A stretch of DNA of 64,000 nt from Roseateles oligotrophus (GTDB lineage Bacteria > Pseudomonadota > Gammaproteobacteria > Burkholderiales > Burkholderiaceae_C): contig NZ_JAJIRN010000005.1 of NCBI RefSeq assembly GCF_025717515.1, forward strand, positions 310,001 to 374,000. Reading direction: 5' to 3'. Under the pieces are notes generated by a model. The model was not told where the DNA came from. It did no database searches and saw only the letters and a program-made list of their open reading frames with translations. This document shows, one piece after another, positions 8,627 through 16,929 of the stretch. A program made the translations under genes and the position numbers. Position 1 is the first letter of the stretch; every line of letters starts with the position of its first letter.

Positions 8627-11184
8627 CACCAGTCCTCCTTGACCGCCTGCACCACGTCGGCGCCGGTAGCGCGCCAGGCCGCCAGCATCGCCGCCGATAG
8701 ACCGGCCAGAAACACCGCGCCCAGCAAGGCGAATAAGCGAGGCCAGGGCAGGCTGATGTCCATGCTCCAGTGAAAGCTCTGCGGGTTGACGACCCAGACC
8801 AAGATCGCACTCAAGGCCAGACCCAAGCCCAAACCGGCCAAGGCACCTACGCCGCTGAGCAGCGCCGCCTCGAGCGCCAGCAGGCGCAGCACATCGGCGC
8901 GTGTCAGCCCCAAATGCAGCAATAGGCCGAACTCGCGCCGACGCGCCAAGACCTGCGCCGATTGGCTGGCGGCGATGCCGAACAAGCCGATGCCCAATGC
9001 CACCGCCTGCAGCCAATGGGTGACGGCAAAGCTGCGGTCAAAGATGCGCAGCGACATGGTCTTGAGTTCGCCAACCGCCGCAAACTCCAAGTCCTCGGGA
9101 TTCGTTTTTTGCAAGGCCTTCAGCTTTACACCGGCGTCTGCCGAGGCGATGCCGGGCTTCAACCAGACATAGAGCTCGGTCAATTGCGGGTCGCCGCTCC
9201 AGCGCCGGTAGTCGCTCAATGGCAGCATCAGCGCGCCACTCTGGCGGGCATAGTCGCGCCAGACGCCGCGTACAAACACGGCCTGAGTTGGGCCAGCGGG
9301 CGTCAAGCGCAGGCTCAATGCCTGGCCAGGCCGCAGCCGCAATTGATCGCGCAGATGCTCATTGATATAGATGGGCAGGGCGTTCTCCGAGCGATCCAAA
9401 GCGGCAGCCAGCGGCCCGGCCAAGGGGAGTTGATCCTCTTGAACAGCGCGGGCCATCAAGTCGATGGCGTCGCCATGGCCTTCTATCCAAACCAAGGCGC
9501 TGCGTTGCCCCGCGACTTTTTCGGCCCAGCCGCTGGCTCGCACCGCGTCCGCATAGCCGGGCGGCAGCGGCGCCCCCTGGCCCGCTTGCAGGCGCAGGCT
9601 TGAGCGCACATAGAAATCTGCCGGCAGCATCTGCGCCAACCAGCTATGCAAAGAGTCTCGAAAGCTGCCCACCATCACCAGCATCGCCACCGACAGGCTC
9701 AAGGCCACCAAGACCCCGGCCAAGGCGCGGCTGGCCTCGGCGGATTGATCGCGGGCGCGCTCGCGCACCAGCGCGACGGTGGCGGAGTCGCTCAATCCTT
9801 GCGGCAACCAATCCAGCAAGCCGAGAGCCCAGCGCAGCAAGACCGGCACGCAGGCGATGCCGCCCAGCAGCAGGAAGAACATCGCCGCATAGGCGGCCAG
9901 CGGCAGATCGGGCCATTGCGGCAGCGGCGGCACGAAGGCGAGGGCGAAGCCCGTCACCAGCAGCGCGGGCCCCAGCCAAGTCGGTAAGGCCGGCTCTAGC
10001 TGATTGCCCAGGCCCCGCAGGACTTGCGCGACCGGCATGCGGCGCACGCTCCAGGCGGGCAAGGCCGTTGCCGCCAAACTGACCAAGAGGCCCAGGGCCC
10101 CGAAGAGGGCGGCGGCTCGAATCTGCTCGGCGTCCAAGGCCAAGCCTTGACTCGCGTGCTTGCCGACGCCGATGCCGAGATCGGCGCCCAGCATTTGTTG
10201 GCCGAGTATGGCTAGGGCATAAGCCAACGCCAAGCCGGCCAAACTCCCCAGCAAGCCCAGGCCCAAGCCCTCGCTGATGATCAGCCCGACCCGCTCTTTT
10301 GCGCTCATGCCCAGCACGCCCAACAAGGCCAATTGAGGCTGACGTTGCGCGACCGAAAGAGACATCACCGCAAAGACCAGGAAGCTACCGGTGAACAAAG
10401 CCATTAGGGACAGGACGCCCAAGTTGACTCGGTAGGCGCGCGTCATGGCGCCCAGGCGCGAAGCTTCGTCGGGCGGAGGGGCGGCGCTTGCGCCGGGCGG
10501 CAAGGGGTTTTGGCGCAGCCATTGCTCGGCCGACTGGCCGACTTCAAGGCGCAGATCGATGCGGTCCAACTCGCCGATGCGACCGAGCAATTGCTGGGCC
10601 CCCGCCAAATCAAGCACCGCCAGCGGTGAGCCCGCCGCGCCGACGCCGGGACCGACTGCAAAGTCGAGGTTTGCGGCCGCACCCGAGGCGTTGGCGGCGC
10701 GCAGGTTCAGTTGCTTGGCATCGGGGGGCAAACGGGCCATTGCTGCCGGATTCAGGGACAAATGCCGGGGGTCGAGCAAGGCGCCGATGGACGAAATATT
10801 GCTCGGCAACAGGTCGGGATTCATGGCCCCCGACTGCAAAACATCGTGCCCGATCACGCGCAGGCCAAAGGGTTTTCCATCTGAGCCAAGGGCCTGCGCA
10901 TGGCCTTCCAGCACCGGTGACACCAAGGCCAGCCCGGGCAGCGCAGCCACTTCGGTGTAGACGCTTTCGGGCAGCGCGCCTTGCTTGCCGCGCAGCACCA
11001 AATCGGGCCGGCCGTTGAGGCTGGCGGCGGCGCTCGAGAATTCGTTCAGCGCGCTGCTATTGAGCAGATGCACCGCATAGGCCAGGGCCACGCCGAGCGT
11101 GATGGACAAGAGCGCCAGCAGTTGCCGGCCGGCCTGATGGCGCAAGGCCGGCCAAGACAGCTGAGCCAACCAGGACCAGCTCAA
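8626..11184 (-). CDS. FtsX-like ABC transporter permease (AttF/AttG-like)
   Basis: The 852-residue protein has one N-terminal transmembrane helix (near residues 20-45), a large periplasmic region, and two FtsX-type helical bundles: one around residues 250-420 and one at about 730-840, with extra helices at 425-500. This is the double-FtsX layout of MacB/LolCE-type permeases used in exporting lipids, lipoproteins or other envelope molecules. Its start overlaps the ATPase stop by 4 bp (ATGA), and its stop overlaps the start of the AttH-like gene, so the three genes form a tightly coupled unit. Transport direction and substrate are not known. Confidence 0.9.
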   Translation of the reverse strand: MSWSWLAQLSWPALRHQAGRQLLALLSITLGVALAYAVHLLNSSALNEFSSAAASLNGRPDLVLRGKQGALPESVYTEVAALPGLALVSPVLEGHAQALGSDGKPFGLRVIGHDVLQSGAMNPDLLPSNISSIGALLDPRHLSLNPAAMARLPPDAKQLNLRAANASGAAANLDFAVGPGVGAAGSPLAVLDLAGAQQLLGRIGELDRIDLRLEVGQSAEQWLRQNPLPPGASAAPPPDEASRLGAMTRAYRVNLGVLSLMALFTGSFLVFAVMSLSVAQRQPQLALLGVLGMSAKERVGLIISEGLGLGLLGSLAGLALAYALAILGQQMLGADLGIGVGKHASQGLALDAEQIRAAALFGALGLLVSLAATALPAWSVRRMPVAQVLRGLGNQLEPALPTWLGPALLVTGFALAFVPPLPQWPDLPLAAYAAMFFLLLGGIACVPVLLRWALGLLDWLPQGLSDSATVALVRERARDQSAEASRALAGVLVALSLSVAMLVMVGSFRDSLHSWLAQMLPADFYVRSSLRLQAGQGAPLPPGYADAVRASGWAEKVAGQRSALVWIEGHGDAIDLMARAVQEDQLPLAGPLAAALDRSENALPIYINEHLRDQLRLRPGQALSLRLTPAGPTQAVFVRGVWRDYARQSGALMLPLSDYRRWSGDPQLTELYVWLKPGIASADAGVKLKALQKTNPEDLEFAAVGELKTMSLRIFDRSFAVTHWLQAVALGIGLFGIAASQSAQVLARRREFGLLLHLGLTRADVLRLLALEAALLSGVGALAGLGLGLALSAILVWVVNPQSFHWSMDISLPWPRLFALLGAVFLAGLSAAMLAAWRATGADVVQAVKEDW

Positions 11185-11852
11185 GTGTGTGCCTGCACGT
11201 TGTGTTCGACGATGCCTTGCTCGGTCATCAGCAAGCAGCGATCGGCGCGAGCTGCGGCGCGCTCTGAATGCGTCACCAGCAGGCAGGCCGAACCCTCGGC
11301 ATGGACCTGCTCCAGCAGCAAATCGAGCACCGTTGCGGCGTTGCGGGCATCGAGATTGCCGGTCGGTTCATCCGCCAAGACCAGGGCAGGGCGGTGCACC
11401 AGCGCACGCGCAATTGCGACCCGCTGCAATTGGCCGCCGGACAACTGGCGCGGCATACGGGCACCCAGATCGCCCAGGCCCACCGCGTCCAGCATCGCTT
11501 GCACGCGCCGTGGGTTCTGGCGCTTCAAGAGCAGCAGCGGCAGGCCGACATTGGCCGCCACGCTCAAATGTGGCAAGACGTGAAAGGCCTGGAAGACAAA
11601 GCCCAGATGCTGGCGCCGCAACAGCGCGCGCTCGCTCTCGTTCAAGTCGGTCAGTACGGCGCTGGCAAGGCGAATGCGGCCGGCGCTGGGTTCGTCCAGC
11701 CCGGCCAGACAATTCAGCAAGGTGGATTTACCCGAACCCGACTCGCCCAGCAACGCGACCATTTCGCCGGCCTGCAGGCACAAATCTATGCTGGCAAAGA
11801 CCGGCGTCGCGCCATAGCTTTTGGCCAAGCCAAAGGCCTCAAGTACCGGCAT
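11181..11852 (-). CDS. ABC transporter ATP-binding protein (LolD/MacB type, AttE-like)
   Basis: The 223-residue cytoplasmic ATPase contains Walker A (GESGSGKST), Q-loop, signature LSGGQ and Walker B followed by the D-loop ([10 protein letters not shown]), as in LolD-class ATPases that pair with FtsX-type permeases. The partner is the permease gene directly downstream, with a 4-bp overlap. Its own start lies 14 bp inside the 3' end of miaA, so miaA and the cassette are probably cotranscribed. A lipoprotein-sorting LolD role is less likely because the partner is a single 852-residue permease with an AttH-like protein, rather than LolC/LolE. Confidence 0.92.
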   Translation of the reverse strand: MPVLEAFGLAKSYGATPVFASIDLCLQAGEMVALLGESGSGKSTLLNCLAGLDEPSAGRIRLASAVLTDLNESERALLRRQHLGFVFQAFHVLPHLSVAANVGLPLLLLKRQNPRRVQAMLDAVGLGDLGARMPRQLSGGQLQRVAIARALVHRPALVLADEPTGNLDARNAATVLDLLLEQVHAEGSACLLVTHSERAAARADRCLLMTEQGIVEHNVQAHT

Positions 11853-12786
11853 GACTAGTCGTCAGCAAGCGCTGCAGGCAGGCCAGCAGATGCAGCTTTG
11901 CCTGTGGGTCATCGCAGGCGATCACATGGCGCTGCGGGCTGGCGCGCAACCAGGTCAGCTGGCGCTTGGCCAATTGGCGGGTGGCGATGGTGCCGCGCTC
12001 GGCCAGGTCCTTGAAGTCGTTCGACTCCAGCGCTTCCCAGGCCTGGCGGTAGCCGACGCAGCGCATCGAGGGCAGTTCCGGGTTCAAGTCGCCGCGTGCG
12101 CGCAAGGCGCGCACCTCATCGAGCAGGCCTTGCTTCAACATCAACTCGAAGCGCTCCGCCAGACGCCGGTGCAACCAGCCGCGATCATTGGGCTCGAGCG
12201 AAATCATCGGCCAGTCGACGCCGCCGTCGCGCTGCTGGTGCAGATCGCTCATGGGCCTGCCGGCCAACTGGCATACCTCCAGCGCACGTTGAATGCGCTG
12301 TGAGTCATTTGGCGCCAGACGCGCCGCCGTGATGGGGTCAAGTCTTGCCAATTCGGCATGCAGGGCCGGCCAGCCGAGTTCGGCCGCGCGCGCGTCCAAC
12401 TCGGCCCGCAGTGCGGGGTCGGCCTGCGGCATCTCGCTCAAGCCGGTGCGCAGCGCGTTGAAATAAAGCATGGTGCCGCCGACCAACAAGGGCAGGCGTC
12501 CACGTGCCAGCACCTCGCCGGCAATTCGCTTGGCCGCGATGACGAACTGACCGGCCGAATAGGCGTCCAGCGGGTCGATCAGGTCGATCAAATGATGCGG
12601 CACCGCGGCCTGCTCGGCCGCGCTCGGCTTGGCCGTGCCGATATCCATGCCCCGGTAGACCAAGGCAGAATCGACGCTGATGATCTCCACCGGCAAGACC
12701 TGCGCGATCTCCAGCGCAAACGCCGTCTTGCCCGTGCCGGTCGGCCCGGCCAGACAAATCGGACTCTTAAATGGGGTCAGGTTCAT
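11839..12786 (-). CDS. miaA: tRNA dimethylallyltransferase
   Basis: The 315-residue enzyme transfers a dimethylallyl group to A37 of tRNAs that read UNN codons, the first step towards ms2i6A. The P-loop GPTGTGKT is at residues 15-22, followed by the family motifs [18 protein letters not shown] and HHLIDLIDP; the C-terminal half carries [13 protein letters not shown]. The length is normal. In many Proteobacteria miaA lies close to mutL and hfq; here mutL lies upstream on the same strand with one pseudouridine synthase gene in between, and no hfq follows. Instead an ABC cassette overlaps its 3' end by 14 bp. Confidence 0.97.
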   Translation of the reverse strand: MNLTPFKSPICLAGPTGTGKTAFALEIAQVLPVEIISVDSALVYRGMDIGTAKPSAAEQAAVPHHLIDLIDPLDAYSAGQFVIAAKRIAGEVLARGRLPLLVGGTMLYFNALRTGLSEMPQADPALRAELDARAAELGWPALHAELARLDPITAARLAPNDSQRIQRALEVCQLAGRPMSDLHQQRDGGVDWPMISLEPNDRGWLHRRLAERFELMLKQGLLDEVRALRARGDLNPELPSMRCVGYRQAWEALESNDFKDLAERGTIATRQLAKRQLTWLRASPQRHVIACDDPQAKLHLLACLQRLLTTSHAGT

Positions 12787-12817
12787 TTAAATCCCCATCG
12801 ACTTGCTTGCGCCATCA

Positions 12818-14635
12818 TCAATCAAAGCGCTCCCAAGGCGTCAGGAATCGCCATTGGCCGACCGGCAAATTGCCCAAGTTGATGCGCCCGATGCGCACGC
12901 GCTTGAGCCCCACCACCTTCAGGCCGACCTGCTCGCACATGCGGCGGATCTGGCGCTTGCGGCCTTCGCGCAAGACAAAGCGCAGCTGGTCCTCATTCGC
13001 CCAGCTGACCTTGGCCGGCTTCAACTGAACGCCGTCCAATTCCAGGCCATGGTTGAGCAGGGCCATATCGGCGGCCGGGAAGCTGCCATCGGCGCTCTTG
13101 ACGCCGTCGCGGCCGTGGTACTCGACCCGCACCAGATATTCCTTCTCGATCTTGGAGTCTTCGCCGATCAGGAGCTTGGCGATGCGGCCGTCTTGGGTCA
13201 ACACCAGCAAGCCGGTCGAGTCGATGTCCAGGCGCCCGGCCGGTGCCAAGCCACGGCTGTGACCGAGGTGGTATTTGATGCCGGACGTGTCTTCCGCCCA
13301 ATGGCTGTCGGACTTGATCAAGGTGGACGCGTTCTCATAACCGTCTTCGGCCTGGCCCGAGACCCAGCCGATCGGCTTGTGCAAGAGGATGGTGACGCGC
13401 TTGGCCTGCTCCTTGTTGGCCAGTTGATCGACCTCGATCTTGACGCCCGGCAGCACGCGCTGGCCCAGCACCGCCATCTTGCCGTCAACGCGCACCCAGC
13501 CGGCGGCGATCCACTCGTCCGCTTCACGGCGCGAGGCCATGCCGAGCACGCCCATATGTTTGGACAGACGCACGCCCTCGTCGCGCGAGTCCACACAATC
13601 TTCATCCTCGTCGTCATCGCCGAGCTGACGGCTCAGTTGAGCGGCGGCCGCGCGCAAATGCTCGGGCAGTTGGCGAGCAGCGGCCTGGGAATAGCTTGAA
13701 GGGGAGGTCGGGCCCCGTGATGGCTCACGTGACTGCCCAGGCCTGGGGCCGCTGGCGCGGCGCTGATCCTGGCGGGTGAAGTTGCTTTGCCCCGGCTCTT
13801 CGCGCTGCTGTTGATTGAAGCCGCCTTGGCCACCTTGCTCGCCTTGCCCGCGATAGCCACCCTGGCCACGGTCCTCATAGCGCGGCCGCTGTTGCTGATA
13901 TTGCTGCTGCTCGCGAGGGTCTTGCCGGTAAGAACCTTGTTCGCGCGGCGCGTTGTAGCCACCGCCACCGCCGCCTTGATACTGCTGACGTGGGCGCTGC
14001 TCGCTATAGCCTTGCTGATCCTGACGCGGCCGGTCGTATTGCGGACGGCGCTCGTCGAAACGAGGCGCTTGATCGCGTGAATCTCGGAAATCCCGTGAAT
14101 CCCGTGAATCCCGCATCGGCGGACGCTCATTCGGCCGCTGGCCTTGATAGCCGCCGGGGCGGCGCTCCTCATAACGCGGAGCCTCATCGCGTGGGCCGCG
14201 TGGGCCGCGCGAGTCATAGTCGTTCGGCCGGTCGTAGTTGCCCTGTGGGCGACGGTCCTCGTAGCGAGGGCCTTCGTCACGCCGAGGGCCCGCGTCGCGG
14301 CGCGGGCCGCCTTGATAGCTGCCTTGATGCCCACCCGGGCCGCCGCGGCCACCGCGCTGCTCGGGCGCACCGTGGCGGGGGCCGGCCGGCGGGCGCGCAC
14401 GTTCGTCGCGTGAGCCAGCAAATTGACCCGCAGAAGCCGGCCGCTCCGAATTGAAGCCTCCCTGGCGCTGCTCGTACTGCGCTTGCCGCTCTTGCCGCTC
14501 GGCTTGCGCACGCTCCAGGCTTTGGCGTGGGCGCGAAACGCCCTTGCCGCGCACCGGCGGGCGGCGTTCGCCATCGGGTCGACTGGAACCATTCGGGCCA
14601 GATTTTTTCTTATTGTTCAATTTCAAGGTGGCCAT
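12818..14635 (-). CDS. rluB: RluB-family rRNA pseudouridine synthase with long disordered N-terminus
   Basis: This 605-residue protein is about twice the length of E. coli RluB. The C-terminal part is a complete enzyme: an S4 RNA-binding domain (about 350-400), then the RsuA/RluB catalytic domain with GRLDIDSTGLL (catalytic aspartate near residue 470) and the C-terminal motif GRKRQIRRM. RluB makes pseudouridine 2605 in 23S rRNA. Residues 1 to about 340 are low-complexity, rich in R, G, Q, Y, D and P with RGG-like and DSRDSRD-like repeats, ending in an acidic patch (DDDEDED). The start MATLKLNNKKK was chosen over one five residues earlier. RluB rather than RluE/RsuA is inferred from motifs. 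Confidence 0.87.
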   Translation of the reverse strand: MATLKLNNKKKSGPNGSSRPDGERRPPVRGKGVSRPRQSLERAQAERQERQAQYEQRQGGFNSERPASAGQFAGSRDERARPPAGPRHGAPEQRGGRGGPGGHQGSYQGGPRRDAGPRRDEGPRYEDRRPQGNYDRPNDYDSRGPRGPRDEAPRYEERRPGGYQGQRPNERPPMRDSRDSRDFRDSRDQAPRFDERRPQYDRPRQDQQGYSEQRPRQQYQGGGGGGYNAPREQGSYRQDPREQQQYQQQRPRYEDRGQGGYRGQGEQGGQGGFNQQQREEPGQSNFTRQDQRRASGPRPGQSREPSRGPTSPSSYSQAAARQLPEHLRAAAAQLSRQLGDDDEDEDCVDSRDEGVRLSKHMGVLGMASRREADEWIAAGWVRVDGKMAVLGQRVLPGVKIEVDQLANKEQAKRVTILLHKPIGWVSGQAEDGYENASTLIKSDSHWAEDTSGIKYHLGHSRGLAPAGRLDIDSTGLLVLTQDGRIAKLLIGEDSKIEKEYLVRVEYHGRDGVKSADGSFPAADMALLNHGLELDGVQLKPAKVSWANEDQLRFVLREGRKRQIRRMCEQVGLKVVGLKRVRIGRINLGNLPVGQWRFLTPWERFD

Positions 14636-14691
14636 ATCGGGCTCCATCACAAAAAGCGGTCGCTGATTTCTTCATGCAACAAGCAAAAGCT

Positions 14692-16644
14692 TCAGCGTCC
14701 GCGTAAAAACAAGGCATCAAGTTCGCGCATGGTCAATTGCCGCCAAGTCGGCCGGCCATGATTGCACTGATCGGCGCGTTCGGTGCGCTCCATATCGCGC
14801 AAGAGGCCATTCATTTCTTCCAGCGTCAGCTGGCGATTGGCGCGCACCGCACCATGGCAGGCCATGGTGGCGAGGATCTCATGCTGAGCGCGCTCGATGG
14901 CGTGGCTGGCATCAAACTGCGCCAACTCGGCCAGCACGCTGCGCACCAGCTCCACCACATCACCGCCGGCCAGTGCCGCCGGCCGCGCCCGCACCGCCAA
15001 GACCTTGGCCGACAGCGGCGCCACATCCATGCCGAGCCGCTCCAGCGTGCCCGCATGGGCCTCGGCGGCGGCAATCTCTTGCGCCGTCGCGGCAAAGGTG
15101 ATCGGGATCAGCAAGGGCTGCGACTCGATCGCCGCCGCCCCCAGGCTGGCCTTGAGCCGCTCGTAGACGACCCGCTCATGGGCCGCATGCATATCGACAA
15201 TGATCAGCCCTTGGGCGTTCTCGGCCAGCACGTAGACGCCTTGGATCTGCGCGACGGCGCGACCCAGCGGCCAATCATGCTGGGGCAGGGCCGGCTGCGC
15301 GCCGGGCATGGGGTCGGGTCTTGCCTGCGGCTTGAATTCAGCCTGACCATAGAGCGTGGCCACCTCGGCCAGCCCCAGCGAAGCCTGCGCGCCCTGGCCG
15401 ATCGGCGGACGCCAGCTCTGGCTTGAGGCTGGATTGGCATAGCCGGCCGCCGGCTCATTGACTTGCCCCGGCGAATGCGTCTGCGCAAACCAGGCCGGCG
15501 GATTGCCGGGCGAGGGGCGATAGCCGGGCACGCTCGCTGCGGCGGCAATCGCTTGCTGCGCCTGCTCGGCCGGGCTGGGCTCGATGGCCTCGGCAGTGGT
15601 GCTGCGTGACAGCGCCAACGCATCCTGCACCGCATAGCGCACCTGCTGATGAATCTCGCGGCCATCGCGAAAGCGCACCTCGATCTTGGTCGGGTGCACA
15701 TTGACATCGACCCGGTCGGGCGCGATCTCGATGAAGAGCACATAGCTGGGCTGGCGATGGCCGTGCAAGACATCTTCATAGGCCGAGCGGATGCCGTGCG
15801 CAATCAACTTGTCGCGCACAAAGCGACCGTTGACATAGACATATTGCATGTCGGCACGGCTGCGCGCCGCCTCGGGCAGGCCGGCCCGGCCGTAGACACG
15901 CAAGGGCCCGCGCTCGGAGAACACCGCCCGGCTGGCGGCCAAGAATTCAGCGCCCAAAACATCGCTCAAACGCTGCTCCGATGAAGCGATCCGCCATTGC
16001 TCGACCAGCTTGCCTTCATGCCAGACGGTGAAGCCGACGTCGGGCCGGGCCAACGCATGGCGGCGCACCGCCTCCAGGCAATGCGCCAATTCGGTCGCAT
16101 CGGTCTTCAGGAATTTGCGTCGCGCCGGGGTGCTGAAGAACAGCTCGCGCACCTCGATGCTGGTGCCGCGCGAGCGCGCCGCCGGGGCCAACTCGCCCGA
16201 GCGGGCATCGAGCCGGTGCGCGTGGGCGGCGCCCTCGCAGCGGCTCAGCAAGGCCATCTCGGCGACCGAGGAGATCGCGGCCAGCGCCTCGCCTCGGAAG
16301 CCCATCGTCGCGACCGACTCCAGATCATCGAGCGAGCGGATCTTGCTGGTGGCATGGCGCTTCAGCGCCAGCGGCAGCTCGTCGACCGGGATACCCAGGC
16401 CGTCATCCTCGATCACGATGGCGCGCACGCCGCCGGCCGACAACTTGATCTGAATCTGCGTGGCACCGGCGTCGAGCGCGTTGTCGACCAGTTCGCGCAC
16501 GACCGACGCAGGCCGCTCCACCACCTCGCCGGCGGCGATTTGACTGATCAGTTCATCGGGGAGTTCGCGAATGCTGCGCCGGCTGGGCGCGGCCGCTGTG
16601 GCATCTTGCTGGGGCACAGGCTGGGCGGGGAGGGACAAATCCAT
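14692..16644 (-). CDS. mutL: DNA mismatch repair protein MutL
   Basis: The 650-residue protein has the GHKL ATPase region (about residues 25-360) with the motifs ELVDNALDAGA, GFRGEAL and a catalytic glutamate in VVRELVDNA, a variable linker (about 365-455), and a C-terminal dimerisation domain. A metal-binding endonuclease motif of the form D-x-H-A-x2-E-x4-E is visible at about residues 483-494 (DMHAAHERVVYE). This suggests a nicking MutL, unlike E. coli MutL, which relies on MutH. MutL couples MutS mismatch recognition to excision. It is the first gene of a minus-strand run that continues with rluB and miaA. Confidence 0.96.
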   Translation of the reverse strand: MDLSLPAQPVPQQDATAAAPSRRSIRELPDELISQIAAGEVVERPASVVRELVDNALDAGATQIQIKLSAGGVRAIVIEDDGLGIPVDELPLALKRHATSKIRSLDDLESVATMGFRGEALAAISSVAEMALLSRCEGAAHAHRLDARSGELAPAARSRGTSIEVRELFFSTPARRKFLKTDATELAHCLEAVRRHALARPDVGFTVWHEGKLVEQWRIASSEQRLSDVLGAEFLAASRAVFSERGPLRVYGRAGLPEAARSRADMQYVYVNGRFVRDKLIAHGIRSAYEDVLHGHRQPSYVLFIEIAPDRVDVNVHPTKIEVRFRDGREIHQQVRYAVQDALALSRSTTAEAIEPSPAEQAQQAIAAAASVPGYRPSPGNPPAWFAQTHSPGQVNEPAAGYANPASSQSWRPPIGQGAQASLGLAEVATLYGQAEFKPQARPDPMPGAQPALPQHDWPLGRAVAQIQGVYVLAENAQGLIIVDMHAAHERVVYERLKASLGAAAIESQPLLIPITFAATAQEIAAAEAHAGTLERLGMDVAPLSAKVLAVRARPAALAGGDVVELVRSVLAELAQFDASHAIERAQHEILATMACHGAVRANRQLTLEEMNGLLRDMERTERADQCNHGRPTWRQLTMRELDALFLRGR

Positions 16645-16929
16645 ACGTAATTTTACCTTGGGGCCGAGCCTGCTCGATAGGCGTTCGCCAAAAGCCTTGT
16701 CTCAGGTGTTTTCGCTCAGGTCGCAAGGTATAGCGCCGATAGCCTCGAACAAGGCCGCCGCCATATATTGGGGCGCTATTTTTGCATCCGCCATTTCACG
16801 CCGAGAGCCAACGATGACAAATCAAGATTCAGCTTCGTCCCAGCCAGAACATATGACGCGGCCGTCTGGAGGCTCGACTCCGAACTTACGGCTTGCTTGA
16901 GTGCGAGGCTGACCGAGGGGCAAGTCCGC
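16645..16929. other. Intergenic region between mutL and the hybrid kinase genes
   Basis: This 285-bp divergent region must carry promoters for both sides. A reading frame continues upstream from the kinase start through it, but its translation has no kinase-like features, and the chosen start at 16930 is preceded by a purine-rich GAGGGG at 9 bases. I find no strong palindrome. Confidence 0.4.

Noticed and set aside
13633-14592. A long alternative frame inside the RluB N-terminus
   Set aside because: It shares the low-complexity DNA; the RluB frame continues into the S4 and catalytic domains and is the one supported.
16768-16929. An extended N-terminus for the first hybrid kinase
   Set aside because: The 54 extra residues look unlike a sensor or signal, and the ATG at 16930 has a purine-rich site and precedes a normal two-helix N-terminus.
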